A DNA stretch of 64,000 bases from Cinclus cinclus (GCF_963662255.1 NC_085049.1:64651158-64715157); one strand, 5' to 3'; numbered from the stretch's first letter, positions 35,504 to 48,488 are shown. The notes: generated by a model not told the origin, from the letters alone. A program made the numbers and translations.

Positions 35504-38500
35504 GTAAGTGAGAAAACTCATGAGTTGAGATCAAGACAGTTTAACAGGTAAAGAAAAATCCACATGTGCAAGCCAAATAAAATTAGAAATGTATTCACCC
35601 TCTCCAAGAAGCAGGCAGGTGTTCAGGCACCTGCAGGAAGGCAGGGTTGCATCACACGTTCTGAACAGTGACATGTCACCCAGATGCATCTATGGAAAGG
35701 TGAAGGACTGACACAACATTTTAAGCACTGAATATGTTTTAGAGAGGGTCTGAAGAGTAGCATTTGAAGGTGGATATTTTCCCTCCAAGGAGAACTTAAT
35801 AAGCGTTGGGATAGAGAGTCTCAAGGGATTGAGTAATTTTAAAAATATAAAATGTATAAACTCATGGGAAGGCACTGGGATGTCTCCCCAGAAAATTGGG
35901 CAACTCATTAAGTGACAAGTTATTAAGAGTATGTGAATACTGAGTTGCTGCTTAATAGGTTTTAGGCCAGATTTTCCTTTGCCACTTTAGCTGTCTCATT
36001 TCATTACTGTGACGTTTGAGATATAAGTGCCTGGCCCCACCAAGTTGATTGCGGCAGCCAAAATTAGACATCTGGCTATCCTACATTGATATCAGAGATC
36101 TGTGCAGGGGGAAAGGCACCTCCAAGGGCAGATACAGTGTCTTGAGGTGAGTGCTCTTTACCTACTGTGCTGGGAAACTTCCTCTTGGTGCCCATGCAAA
36201 CCAAGCCGTCTATCGGCCCATTGGAAACTCCGTGTGCAATGCTGTGTCTCAATGAGTGAGTGACCCACAAGCCCGCAACTTTTGCATCAGTTTAGTCAAG
36301 AAAAGAGCATGGTAAAGGGCAGGTATCAAACACCTTCTTTAGGGAAAAGGTATAGTGGCACATGTGAGGAGTGGAGGCCTTGCAGGCTGGTCTTCATGAC
36401 AAGACTGTGTCTTCTAATAGAGCCTACTTATTTGTATATCTTACAAATATTTTATCTCCCTCATCATCCCTTGAACAGAGCATCCCCACAGGAACTGTGT
36501 TGCTGCTGTATGCAAATCTGATTCCTCCACTACTCAGAGGTGTCATCTTTGTTCACACGTTCCCTACCTCCACACCTTGGATTATCCTCCAAATCAACAG
36601 ATAAAGGCATTCAGAACATGAAAGATTAATTATGCTGGAAATCAGCCAGGTACCTAATATTCTACTTGGAGCTGTGGAACTGAGTCTCAGCAACAGGTGA
36701 TCAGTGATGAAAAACAGGTCAATTCTTTTTGAGATGCTGGTTAACTTGTCGGGTAAAATGAAGAATTAAAACCACTCTATTTTCCCCCTTCTCTCTCAGT
36801 ACTATGAACAGCCTCAGGCTTTTCTTTCTGCCTAAAGCCACCCCAGGGTGCAACACTCTGGGATGTCACAAATACCTCAAATGCATCTCTTGAAAATCCT
36901 TGTACTTTCAGAGTCTTCTGGAGTAATGCCATTGTAAATAGATTATCTCACTCTGACAAAAGGGCATCAGAGATTTTCTGAGAATATGGAATTTACACAT
37001 GTATTTTTTAAGGTGAATGAAAATTACCCATGGTTGGGGGAAGGATGATCAGCTGATCTTCTGGTTACAAATTTGATTTTCATTTGTATTTTGAAACTCT
37101 GAGCTTTATCTTTTACTTATTTACTATTAATATGTAGTGGTAACTTGAACTTAAATAATATATTTCTAATGTCTCCAAGATCAGCATGTATGCATTTCAG
37201 CTTTTTTTCATGAATCAAAGCAAACTGCTGGAAGGACTCTGCTATCTCTTTCTACAGTTGTTGGTTTTCTCTCACAATGGAGTTGTGCCCTTTGGCTTAC
37301 ATTAGATAAAGTCATACAAACATAAGTCAAAGGAAGTTCATACAAGAAATAAAAGACACGCAAACATGTAGATATTTGTCTTTATCAGACAAGAAGGTTT
37401 TTATACTGAAGAAAAAACACTTTGGAAAGTTACCTAAGCCAGATGAAACATCGTATCTGAACTCTGCCATGGAGAAACAAAAGGTGGCAGCTGAAAGGTA
37501 AAATATAAAGTAATAGGTTTGTTGGATTTGGATGGCATATTTGTAGTGTGCCTTGACTACAAACAGCATCCTGGTTTGGAGGAAGATATGATTGCAAAAG
37601 TTTGTTTGAAAAAGATAAAATTTTCCACTTTCTGAAAGCAAAGAAACTTTCCAATTTTTTTTACAGGACCTTTTTCCAGCCCCCAGGTGCTGAGCAGCCG
37701 AGAGCTGTCAGAGGACACGCTGGGTGAAGTGGGGATGTACAGCTGGGGGAGCGGGCTGTTGTCACTGACCTCTCCGTTTGCTTCTCTGCTTCGAAGGGGA
37801 CCAAGTTAGCCCTGCTGTTTGCAAGTGGGAAAAGGCTACGCACTAAGGAACTTTCAAGTCAGCGTGGGAGAGAGGAACAGAGCAGCTTCAAATCACTTCT
37901 GGGCCATTCTCAGTTGCACTCACAGGTGGCGTGTGTTGTATGTGTTGTATGTGTTGTATGTGTTGTATGTGTTGTATGTGTTGTATGGCGCTCTGCTGTG
38001 CTGGCAGCACTGGCTTCCAGAAGCCAGTCATTTCCTGGAAGATCATCAGCTTCCATGATTTCTAAGCAGGGAAATCCTAGAACAACCAGAAAGATGCAGG
38101 TACTGCCTTTTAATAAATGTGGTGGTGTTAAATGAACAAACAACAAAAGAATGGGTTGTCCATTGAATAGAATTTGTCTTTATTTGAAGAAAATATTTTT
38201 CTGACAAAATAAACGTGTTGAACAACATGGGCAAAAGTACCAGGAAAATTGATTCCTTAAAATCAGTATTATTTTACTATGAATATTCAAAATTTGAAAT
38301 CAAAACACTGATCCTGTTAAAATCCAGATACTTTCTGAAGACACTTTCAGAATTTCATGACAACATGCAGTATCCCTAAAATGATATTAAAAAAAAAAAA
38401 AGGTGATTTGTATAGAAATGTCCGTAAAGTGAGAACAGGTTTTGCTGATCAGCTCTAGCTGCCATAAAGCCCCTGTCATTTCCATGACTCCTCTGCATTA

Positions 38501-39516
38501 ATGTAGTCTTTTCTGGGAATCCTGACGAGGCAATATACATTCCTTCAGAGAAACACTAATTTTTTCAAAGGCTCATTCTTAGAAGAGAGGAACTCAAGTG
38601 CTTAGACTTGTAGCCTGTACCTAAAAGCTCAAATACATTTCACTAACTAGCAAACAAGTTCTATTTCTGCAGCTTAAGCTTCATTTGTCTTACATCCAGA
38701 ACCCCAAACCCCTTCTACATTTTTGTGTGGTATAGAAGTAATTTCACAGGATATCTGTGTTATAGTTTTCTGTTGATTGCGAGTAAATAACCAGCCAATT
38801 CTGAAAAGATAAGTCTTCAAAACATGTGTTTGCAATAGGAAATCTTATAGTGACTCATTTTTAAAATACAAGTAATTTAGAAAATTGAAAAAGAAAAAAA
38901 AAGAGGTTTTTAAGGAAACTGGAATGGAGATTATTCTAAGTACTTTTTTTGGTTTTTTGCATGGAATTTCAGAAGTACCCAAGACTTGAAGAAACGTTGA
39001 TCTTCAAAAATCTAGTAATTATTAATAATTTATCTACCATCTACTTCAGGTCTGCTGAATACCTGAAGACAATGCTGCTATGTTTTGTCTGGGGAAGAGT
39101 GGAGCCACTAACTGTAAGATCAAGAGGGGCTGTAAAAGGGCAAGGTAATGCTAGATATTATTTTTGAGCCCACATATTCTAATCACTCCATTGCCAACTC
39201 TGATGAATCACCCTTCACTACCTTTTTCTTTGCATTAAACAATAATAAATATATTTAAATGTGCCTTGTACCCCATGAGTACTGCTTCAACACTGTCATT
39301 TCTGTGGAGACAGGATGATTAGCTCAATGCCCTGATTTTGTTTTCTCCGCTTTTGCAACACCCCAAATATTTGATAGTTTCCCAGATAAAGAATTCTCCA
39401 TTCTATTACTTGATTTCACATATTTCCCTGCAATTTCTCTTTGAGTTAAAGCAGCCGTTGTGAAAAAGGCATCCAAGTTAAATTAGATTATAAGTGATAG
39501 CTAATGTACCAAAATA
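35504..39516. other. Gene-free stretch
   Basis: Apart from the 9-bp minisatellite at 37934-37987, I recognise nothing here. Open frames do not exceed 104 codons (37327-37641, -). Short A runs occur near 38390-38401 and 38890-38900. Confidence 0.55.
37934..37987. repeat. 9-bp tandem repeat, six perfect copies
   Basis: The unit TGTTGTATG is repeated six times without a mismatch. Because 9 is a multiple of 3, every frame carries a tripeptide repeat (Cys-Val-Val or Val-Leu-Tyr on +, His-Thr-Thr on -). The open frames across it come from this and are not evidence of a gene. Confidence 0.97.
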
Positions 39517-39714
39517 TTAGGGAAACGGTTGCGATGTTTGACTGTGGTCAGTAGCGTCGTACTTAATTTCATTTTCCAGCCAAAACTGGTTCAAAGTTTG
39601 CCTTTTACAGTCTTCTGGACCCACATCTGCTGTCTTCATATTGCATAAGATAGCAAATAATGTCCCTGGGGACAGTTTCAGCCAATTGTCTAAGTCCCCT
39701 CGGGCAAATTTCAT
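39517..39714 (-). other. Minus-strand open segment with local CpG excess (possible exon or conserved element)
   Basis: An ATG at 39714 (minus strand) opens 65 codons. The predicted peptide has balanced, protein-like composition (it begins MKFARGDLDNWLKL) but I recognise no family. A second minus-strand frame over the same DNA is also open for about 40 codons. About seven CpG dinucleotides lie within roughly 205 bases (39527-39732), in a window otherwise poor in CpG, which may mean conservation or low methylation. No clear donor follows on the minus strand. It could be a fossil gene piece, a conserved non-coding element or chance. Confidence 0.2.
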
Positions 39715-39740
39715 CCGAGTTTGTCGATCTAAAGCAGTTC

Positions 39741-42700
39741 AGCTTGTGTAAATACATTTCTCTGCTCTTCTTTCCTTGTTCTAACCTTACATCTCATTCC
39801 TGCGCTACTGAGGTTGAAGATGATGTCTGCATGATTTTCATTGACCTTCTTATTGATGAAGGGATTAAACATTTCAGTTTTCTTAATTCGTCTGTCACCT
39901 TTTCACCTTCTTACTCCTGATCTTGTTACTGAATGACACTGACTCCCATCTCCCTGTTATTCCTTTACAGCCCTTTCTTCTCCTGTCCCCACATGCCTGT
40001 GCTCTTATTTCGTACTCATTCTTGTTACTCTGGTTAGTTTATACTTTTCTTTTGTGACACTCATGGATTTGAGGTTATTGAAAAAAGCTGTGATTTTAAA
40101 CCAGCATGTCTCCATCTAGACCTGTCATTCTCTCTCCACACTGAGATAGCTCATGCCCAAGTCCTTCCTGTTCAGCAAAGTGCTGTTTCTCCTTATGTGT
40201 TGTAGTTGTTTGGTTGTGGTTGGGTTTCTTTTTTTTTTTTTTTTTTTTTTGTTTCTTGTCTCTTTTGTGGTTTCATCTTCCAGTCTCTGAACGTATGAAG
40301 TCTGCATCTTGAATTTCATTGGTGTTTTTGCTACTCCCTTCCCTTATTTTCTAAAGATCATGAATTTAACAATTTCACAGGGATTTCCACCTCATTTGCC
40401 TACAACATTTTATTCTTATATATTCCATCCTTCCTTTCTTTGAAGTCTTCCTTCTCAATGCTTCCAGCACATCCAGAACTACCACCTTTCCATATCATGT
40501 TGGTTTATTTTCCCAATGACAAAGTGAGTGATTAAAACCCCAAGCAGAGTCTCTCTCTTTTTGATGGGCTGCTTACATAGAGCTTCATCCTCTTGATAGT
40601 TATTCATGGTGATCTGCCTCCTTCTCCACTGTAGTCCCCACATTTGTTCCCCTTTTCATTGCTAACCTTTTTTCATCAGGTTAATGTGGTGATTTTAAAT
40701 CACCCTTCCTCATTCCCCCACTTGTTTTCAATGAACAATCAATATTCCTTTTAGTAATTTTTTAGCATATTAGTACACCCCAGTAAGTCTTTATTATACC
40801 AGGAAAAAGTTGCAATTTTTTATCATGTTGTGGCAGTATAATTATTTCTCTTTTTCTTGCGGTGTCAATACACATACAAAGTTTTCAGCTAACTGAAGCA
40901 CTACACTTCCTTTGTTCCTCTTCTGACCCTGTTATCATAAGTGGATTCTTGTAAGTCTTATTCACTTTATCCTAAAGCAATCTCAGTAAGGTTAGCAGAG
41001 CCTATGTACAATGCTACATTCTGTGCTTTTCAAAGCTGGACTGTATTGTTACCTCCATGAGGCAGAATATCATATTGAGGAAATCAAGGTCTTTATTGAG
41101 TTACCAATTTTTCACCATATGCTATTTTTTGGAGCACATTTTTATTTTTCTGAACCTTTATCCATGACTGAAAGGATTATGAGGGTAGATCATAAAGGTA
41201 AATTTCTAACAGGATTTCTTTTGGGTCCTTTCATTATCTCCATGTAGATAAAGTGTGTGGGATAGTTAACATGTGAGATCACTTTGACAGGTCACAGAAT
41301 AAGTTCCTCAAATATTTTCCTTTCAGTTGTGAAAGAATAAGAAGAATAACATGATGGGCAGCACTTTTAGGTGAAGCGTGGTTCTCAATTCCGTTTACAG
41401 TTCATGGTGTCACATCAAATCATTCTAGCATTATTCTTGGTATCAATTCATAGGAAATAGAGGCTTAGCATGCTAAAAATTAATAAATGTGTTTAAAAAA
41501 TTTATTAGGAGCAGGTGTGAAATCAAAGCCAAACCTGTACTTTGTCACTTTCTCTCTCTCTCATTTTTACCTTCCCCATTTTTTCACAGGATCTTTTTTG
41601 TCATAGCCACTCTCATAGCTCACTATTGCGATCTCTTTAGACTGAAAACTTTTCATTCTTATTTGTGCAATGTTTAAGGAAAAAAACAAACAGAAGAAAA
41701 TAAAAGAAACAAGCCCGGTTCTCAACTGGAGCCATTTGCAACTACTGTAATGTAAATAATATGCAGCCCAGACATACAATGAACTGAGGGACTGCCAGTA
41801 CTTTCTGGGCCCACACACTTGGAAGGGGGTGGAGGGAGCAGGAAATTATTAGCAGAGGGGAAAGGCAGAGCTCCACCAGGCAAAACTGAGGAAGCTCTGC
41901 ATTTTCCAGAGCTGCCAGCCCTGCTCGGGGCTGTCTTCGTGCACATGTTGAGATGTGGAAGCTGCTTGAGGTCAGCCAACAGTGTTGTTTCCACACTCAC
42001 TGGGATTCTGTCTTATTGGATTGAAAGCACTCACAGGTTAATAATAAATAACAAGGATGTAGTGAAAAAAAGCAAGTAAAAAGCTTGTTTTGAATTTAGA
42101 GGTTGCCAATAGCACTAGCTCTGTTAGTACCAGAAAAAAAAAAAAAAATTATCATACATGTCTAAAACACCTCAGAGTCACTCAAAGAATGAAAAAAAAA
42201 TTATTTGGGCTCTCTGCTTGTTTTCATTCACATCAACAAGCTTGCACACACACACTAAACCCAGCTGTGTTCATCAGCTGGAAGAGGTATGAACTCCTTC
42301 AGTCAGTAGGAGCACAACAGATTTTCCACAGGATTTTTTGAAAGTCTCCTTCGCCTGGGCTGAACTGTCACATCTGGCACAAACTCACTTCTGCTGACTC
42401 CAGGACCCACATCCAGGACATGAATATTCATCATGTTACTCATGCTGCGTTCCTTTCCCTCTGATGTGTTTAACTCCCAGCACCAGGGAGACACTCAAGA
42501 ACAGCTGTGGAGATTTTGCCAGATTTTACTATTCAGGCTAAGCAGGAAATAATTTTCACACCCCATGAAACTTTCCAGTACAAGGGGGTTCTTTACTTTC
42601 TTTTTTTTTTTTCCTTTTTGTTTTTTCTATCCTGCTCTACTAAAAAATCTTGACTAAATGCAGGTTTTCAGTGAAGAAAACAAAAAATTCCCCTTACCCA

Positions 42701-43101
42701 CCTTAAACTAAGTCAAACCAAGAAAATTATGCCCAAATAAAGAAAAAAGGCACATTTTCCATGATTCAGGCCCCAGATGCAAACTGGGATGCCCTGACAC
42801 CAAGTTATCTTTTATTTCAGTAAACATTATTTCAGTCTGTCTCCTCCCTACATTAGCCACTTGAAATTTCAGCTTGAATCTAAGAGTTTGTTTTCCCAAT
42901 GAAGCTTCACTGAATGACTGCTGAATTTTCAGATTCTGAAAAGTATAACATTTTTTTTTTTTATATAAAGAAACTAATTCCTACCTAGCTTTACTTACAG
43001 CATTATTTGAGGTCCTTTAAGAACATGTAAAAAAATTTGTGCAAGAGCTGCTCAACTCGAAATACAGTGATTCACATGACTTCTACAGGCTCTTTGTAAG
43101 A
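39741..43101. other. Gene-free stretch
   Basis: No gene is seen. A long pyrimidine-rich stretch runs from about 39880 to 40720 on + and contains T22. Also present are A15 at 42134-42148 and a T-rich run at 42599-42625. At 41722-42079 overlapping frames of 83-92 codons on both strands reflect a locally GC-richer patch. Confidence 0.55.
40229..40250. repeat. T22 homopolymer
   Basis: Twenty-two uninterrupted T. It is preceded by T/G-rich sequence; no element body is recognisable on the minus strand. Confidence 0.95.
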
Positions 43102-43960
43102 TCATAGAATCACAGAATGATAGAATCACAGGATGACAGAATGGCTTGGGTTGGAAAAAACCTTAAAGATCTATCACCCCTGCTATGGGCAGCAACACCT
43201 TCCATTAGACCTTGCTCAAAATCCCATCCAGCCTGATCCCAAACACTCACTCCCAGCAATGGGATATCCACAGCTTCTCTGGCCAGCCTGTTCCAGTACC
43301 TCATCACTCTCACAGCAGAGAATTTCTTCCAAATATAAACTTGTTCTCTTTCAGTTTGAATCCATTCCCCCTTGTCCTGTCACTATATGCTCTTTAATAA
43401 AAAAGTCCCTCTCCAGATTTCTTGTAGGCTCCCTTCTGGTACTGGAAGGCCACAATTATGTCACCCCAAAGCCTTTTCTTCTCCAGGCTGAACAAACTCA
43501 ATTCTCTTAGTCTTTACTCACAGAACAGCCCCAGCAGGTCCAAGTCCTTCCTGTGCTGGGACAACGGAGCTGGATGCAGCCCTGCAGGTGGGGTGTCACA
43601 GAGCAGGGCAGAGGGGCAGAATCCCCTCCCTCACCCTGCTGGCCATGCTGCTTTGGACGCAGCCCAGGACACCTTTGGTTTTCTGGGCTGTGAGTGCACA
43701 TGGCTGGGTCGTGTCCAGCCTCTCACCCATCTGCACCCCCAAGTCCTCAGCAGGGCTGTTCTCCACCTGCTCATCCCCGAGCCTGGATTGGTACCAGGGG
43801 TTGCCCCGGGTGCAGCACCTTGCACTCAGTCTTATTAAACCTCATGAGAATCCCCATGGACCCACTTCTTGAGCTTGTCCAGGTCCCTCTGGTTGGCATC
43901 CCATCCTCCAGGTGTGTCAACCACACCACTCAGCTTGGTGTCATCAGAAAATCTGCTGTG
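43102..43960 (-). mobile_element. CR1 LINE fragment with end of reverse transcriptase domain
   Basis: This is the largest mobile element of the window, about 860 bases in antisense orientation. Its 3' end is at 43102, where reverse-complement octamer tails (tcatagaat, gatagaatcac) are followed by 'ggcttgggttgga' and 'aaccttaaagatct'. Moving up the coordinates, the ORF2 C-terminal region is read backwards. The minus strand encodes RVMRYWNRLAREAV near 43260-43310. At its far end it encodes [13 protein letters not shown], where F-S-D-D (43940-43951) is the catalytic YxDD-type motif C of the LINE reverse transcriptase. The frame is broken several times, so no enzyme can be made. Beyond about 43960 the similarity stops abruptly, the usual 5' truncation. 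The fragment accounts for the overlapping open frames at 43133-43872. Confidence 0.95.
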
Positions 43961-45813
43961 ATAAGTTGTAGTAAGGAAAAGGACGCTGCCCAGTTCCCAC
44001 AGTTGTCTATTGGAACTTACAAGTGGGAGAAAGATGTCAATAGTTGCCTCCTTCTGGATAATTGAAGGAACTGTGGGATCCACCCTTTGTGGCTGGAAGG
44101 ATACAGGGTGCTGTGCAAGCTCTGCTGGCTGCATGACCACCACCTGGGAGCTCTAACATAACCAGAAGACCTGGCCATCAACTTTAACAAAGACAGGAAA
44201 GGAAGGCCTGTGAGATGATGGCAGCCCAACATTTTATAGATTCTGAATTCCCCAAATGAATAAATAACCCCAGTTTTGAAATAGGTAATGAATAGCTAGT
44301 ATTATGGCTAGGACAAAGACAAGAAGTAAATGAAGATGCTTCTATAAGATTAAAGGCCAATTTTATCTAGAAAATAAAGAAAAATCACCTTTAAATCTTG
44401 TTGCCTAAAGTAGAAGTTATCAATACTGGATAACACAAAAATGATAGGTTGATCAACCTATAAAATACAACATAATGCATGTAACTCTTCACAAAGAAAG
44501 TGGGAGTCTGTACTAGCTTAGTCATTGGCCGGTTAATGTTTACCATTAAAAGAGGAAGCTTTAGTGTTAGAAGAGGTGGCTTCTACAACAGAATAAATCT
44601 GTTCGGGGGAATGGGTCTATTTAGCCTTAAAACACATTTCCCATTAATGCAACCCATATACTCTTATACAGATGTCTGACTCAGTCAAATATTTTGTATG
44701 ATACTGACATATTTAACATTAAGATATTTGTGTATAACCTGAGCTTTGAAGCCCATGTTAATATCTCATTAAAATTCTACTTGGAGAACATATGGCATAT
44801 AAAAATACATTTTTTATCTTGATTGATGGCATTTCAGTGAGCACTGTTTGAGTATAGAATCAAAATATAATCTTAGACCTAATGAAGCAGACTGTGCAGG
44901 CTGAACTTTTTGTAGCTTCCCACAAACTGCCTCAGTGTATTTTGGCAGTGATTTTGTGAAACATTTCACAAGGGATAGATCAAACATACTCTTAAAAGAT
45001 GTAGTCTGGTAATAATTGTGATTATATGTGTGAGAGATAAAACAGATATTCAGTGACTGATAACATTAAATAATGGTATTATTAATAAATGGAATCATCT
45101 GGAAGAAATGGAAATGTGCTGTACAGGGAGAATTGTTTCCCTTCTGTCTGGGACTGAGGGAAGGTGAGCCCAATCTTAACAAGAGATGCAGTTTGAAAAA
45201 CAAATTGTGAGAAGAGTGTGTGAAGCATGAATGTCAGCAATGTACCATTAGGTGGTGGCTGAAGGAAAAGAAAGAGGCTTTAAATCTGTTGGCTTATAAA
45301 TACTTAAGAAAAGCAAAAGAAATCTTACAATCGACAACAGCTGAACTTCCTGAACTCTTTTGTGAGTCCTGCATCCTGTGTGTATCTTTGTGACAGAAGC
45401 CTCCTGAGCATTTCAACAACTCAGCTTGCCAGTTGCCAAGATTTCCATTATGGATGATGTCCAGACATCAACAGACCCTGTCTTGTTCAGACACCTGTCT
45501 CAGAATCCCCCTACAGAGGTGCCTTTTTTTGCTCTTGATTACAGGGAGAAACCTAAATGTTCAGTGCAAACCAAACCATTGGATTTTAAACGGCTGCAAC
45601 CAGCAGAAAAAAATATTGTGACTATCTTACAGACACACAGAGCAGGAGTAGGAATGAGTGTAGGAGAGTTCAGCCTGCCACATTTAGTTCTTCTACACTG
45701 CTGCTTTGGGAGTTTCTTCTCAGGACTGTTCAGCATACATGTAGCTTAGAAATCTTTACTCCTCCTCTGAAATGCTTAATTTTGAACAGCATTTTTTATC
45801 TTTTTCCCCCTTT
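43961..45813. other. Gene-free stretch
   Basis: Immediately next to the CR1 truncation point I recognise no further element. A TATAAATA word (45295-45302) lies 155 bases before an ATG (45450) that opens about 99 codons on + (to 45749). The peptide matches no family I know and there is no other promoter support. Confidence 0.5.
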
Positions 45814-46281
45814 TTAAATTCTCATTAGCTTAATAGACCTGAAATAGCTCAAGGGAGAATGGAAATATGTCAAACCATCCCTTCCTCCTCCCACTAGCAA
45901 GCAGTGCTTTATTTTAGAGGTAAGTTTGGATGCAAATGCCCAGGGTTGACTTAGCTGTACATCAATTTTTCTACTGAACCTGGGCCACCTGCTTGGGTCT
46001 TCCAGCATAATTTGGTCCCTTACTTCACAGAATATGGGAAAACCTTGTGGTTTGCTTTTAGATTCAATTTTAGGATTATGGAATTTTGCCCTGTCCCCAA
46101 AAGGGAATCTAAGGTACTCTTTTATATTGGCAGATAAACAAGATCTCCTTTTCCCTAGAAGATTAGGAAATGCAGAGGCTGGCTCAGTGAAACCATTATG
46201 GGACTGGGTTCCTTGTACCTCAAAGCCCACCATGCTGGGGATGAAGGGACATAACATGACCATGAGTCCCTTCTTACTCAC
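45814..46281 (-). other. Unassigned 155-codon open frame, probably chance
   Basis: The frame opens at a GTG and runs 155 codons on the minus strand in AT-rich DNA, where stops should be frequent. The predicted product is basic, Ser/Phe-rich and shows no transmembrane segment, zinc ligands or repeats. I recognise no protein family. A rough estimate with a stop about every 15 codons expects somewhat under one frame this long in 64 kb, so it is not significant alone. It could be a decayed piece of an endogenous element, but I see no LTR or polymerase motif nearby. Confidence 0.15.
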
Positions 46282-46441
46282 TTCAGCCTTGCCATGCTCT
46301 TAGAAGAGGCATCACCTTCTATATAAGCCACCATCAACCCTGAAACCAAGTATATGCATATAACAATTCAGGTGTAAAAATGTCTCCTGTCTATATTATA
46401 TCCACAATATCCCCACAGAGACCAGGTGTTCTTTCTGAATC

Positions 46442-46474
46442 ATGATGATGATTACGACGATGATGGTGATGATT
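46442..46474. repeat. Imperfect (GAT)n microsatellite
   Basis: About ten GAT-type triplets interrupted by tac, cga and ggt variants. It is decayed and probably not variable. Confidence 0.85.
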
Positions 46475-48341
46475 GCATGGGCAGCAGTTGCTGGGAGAGT
46501 TGTTATTGCAAAGCAAAGAAGTTCACAATAACAAACCCCACCCTCTCTGCCAGCACAAATTGAGTACACAGTACACCACAGGCTAAATTTATGCTTTCCT
46601 CAAGTTCCTTTATAGCTGCTTTTTTTTGTTTCCTGTTTGTTTTCTTTCTTCCCCCAGCTTAAAGCTGTTATATGTCTTATTTAAGGTTTTGATCTGTTCT
46701 CACTAGAACTGCTACAGGGTCATGGGATTCAATATGTGAAGCTCAGGGCAGTACACTAATGGCTGAGAGTGGGTCATTCAAAACTCTGAGGCTCTCCACC
46801 ACCCTCGTCCCCTTCCCCCACAAGATCAGGCTTAGCTCACATTTGTTTTTAGAAAGCAGAGCTTGAAGCCAGGTATTTTGCCACAAACATTTTCAGGCTT
46901 ACAATCCAAGCAGTTGTAACTGAATGCTGTCTCTCACATGGAAAAAAATTCTGTACATGCTGTACATTCTTCAGTGCAAAATAAAATCCAGATGGCCTTT
47001 ATTTTACAGAAAGAGTGGGACCAGCAGATGAAGAGACAGAAGTCCTTTCTTACTCACATCCATTTCCAAACCTTGCTTAAAAAAGAAAAAAAAAAACCAG
47101 CTGAACGCTCTTGTGACTGTCCAAAGGCAGGCAATTACTGAGTTATGAGATAACAACATGAGGAGAAACATGCTCTTTGGAAAAATAAAAGGATATTACC
47201 AGATGCAAGTTGAATTAATATAGGTTTTTATTGTCTTGCACTCCAACAAGTCAGTTTTTAAAAGAGAGCAGGACAGCTTGGCATGTGGGTAAGTCAGGTC
47301 TGATGAAAATTACAGGTTGCTGTCAGAGAACACTGTGGAAAGATTGGAACAAGGTAATTTTTAGTGGAAAATGCAGATATTCTCTTACAGATGGAAGCTG
47401 GATGGAAAGCTCCACAGTTATCAAGATGCTTTCCCATTTTTTTTTTCCAAATGAACTTTAAATGAATTTCCCCTAGTTTTATGCTGGGGTAAGAACAGTT
47501 AACTAATGGTCTATTGTTGCTCTCTTCCTGCCACAGCACACTAAAACCAAGAAGAAATAAGAAAGGGCCCCCATTAAACCTTTAAAATTCAGTTAAGATT
47601 TTCAGAAAATTCAATTATTCATTTGCACAAATAATGAAGGCAGACATTCCTTTTGTTTTGTATCAATATTACAAAGGGGGCTTTTTGGAAAAAATTTTTG
47701 AAATGTTTCTATGTATATAGCTTTAGGGTTGGTGTTTACTCTTATGACCCCCTTCTCTTCCTTCCTGTTTTGATTTTAAAAGGAGAAAAGTAGAGAAAAA
47801 GAATCATATTTAAAAAATGTGTACTTCAACCAAAAGAACTTATTTTGGTTTTTAAATCTATTACAAATATTAGAAAATTTTGAGATTTTTTTGGTTTTAA
47901 AAGATCATATTTAAATAACACTCCCCCTAACCCCCTGCCCCCTTATTATGGGAAGATGTAGATCTAGATTTATAAATGGCTTTGAAGATAAGCCAAGCAC
48001 CCAATCCTCAGAAATTAATTAAGCAAAAGTACTAAAAAAATTAATTATTTTGGATGGGAAGAGAAAGGGAGAGATCTGTATGTACCAGTGTGGCAGGAGA
48101 ATGAAACAAATTAGGAAACTGCCAAGGATGCTGAGGAGTTTTCTAAGTTGAACAGAGATACAAAATAACAAAACAATAATAATTTTTTAAAAAGTAATGC
48201 AGAGAGAGTGGTTTTCCTTCCAGATTTTCCTGAGTTCACAAACTGTGTCACAGTGTTCTAGGTGCTGCAATAAGGTGGAGAAGCCCTGCCTTTTTTTGGA
48301 TGATTTTTTTTTTCCATCTAAAGCACTGGAGCTTTATCCAG

Positions 48342-48370
48342 TTTTATTTTATTTTAGAAATAAAATAAAA
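48342..48370. repeat. Perfect AT-only inverted repeat, 13-bp arms
   Basis: Arms at 48342-48354 and 48358-48370 are exact reverse complements (TTTTATTTTATTT) with a 3-base spacer. Such simple A/T arms can arise from two nearby low-complexity runs. Confidence 0.9.
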
Positions 48371-48488
48371 GGCTTTATTTCACTCAAAAAATTCTGAAGT
48401 GATATACTGAATCTCCACCCCTTAATGAAAACCTCGACTAAACCCTTTGTGTTGCTGCGATTTCTGAGTTGTCATAACCCACTTTTTT

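Larger units (their letters stand above)
46282..48488. other. Gene-free stretch
   Basis: Holds a (GAT)n-like run (46442-46474), an A-rich patch near 47081-47097 and a perfect AT inverted repeat (48342-48370). No gene or mobile element is recognised. Confidence 0.6.

Noticed and set aside
24489..37987. Possibility that the tandem arrays are CRISPR or a bacterial system
   Set aside because: The repeats are direct microsatellites without unique spacers, no cas-like gene is present, and the surrounding DNA is vertebrate-like with CR1 LINEs.
37819..38146. Frames with Val-Leu-Tyr, Cys-Val-Val and His-Thr-Thr repeats
   Set aside because: They are artefacts of the 9-bp tandem repeat, whose period is a multiple of three.
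43133..43872. Several 61-126 codon frames on both strands
   Set aside because: They lie within the antisense CR1 fragment and are shadows of its ORF2.
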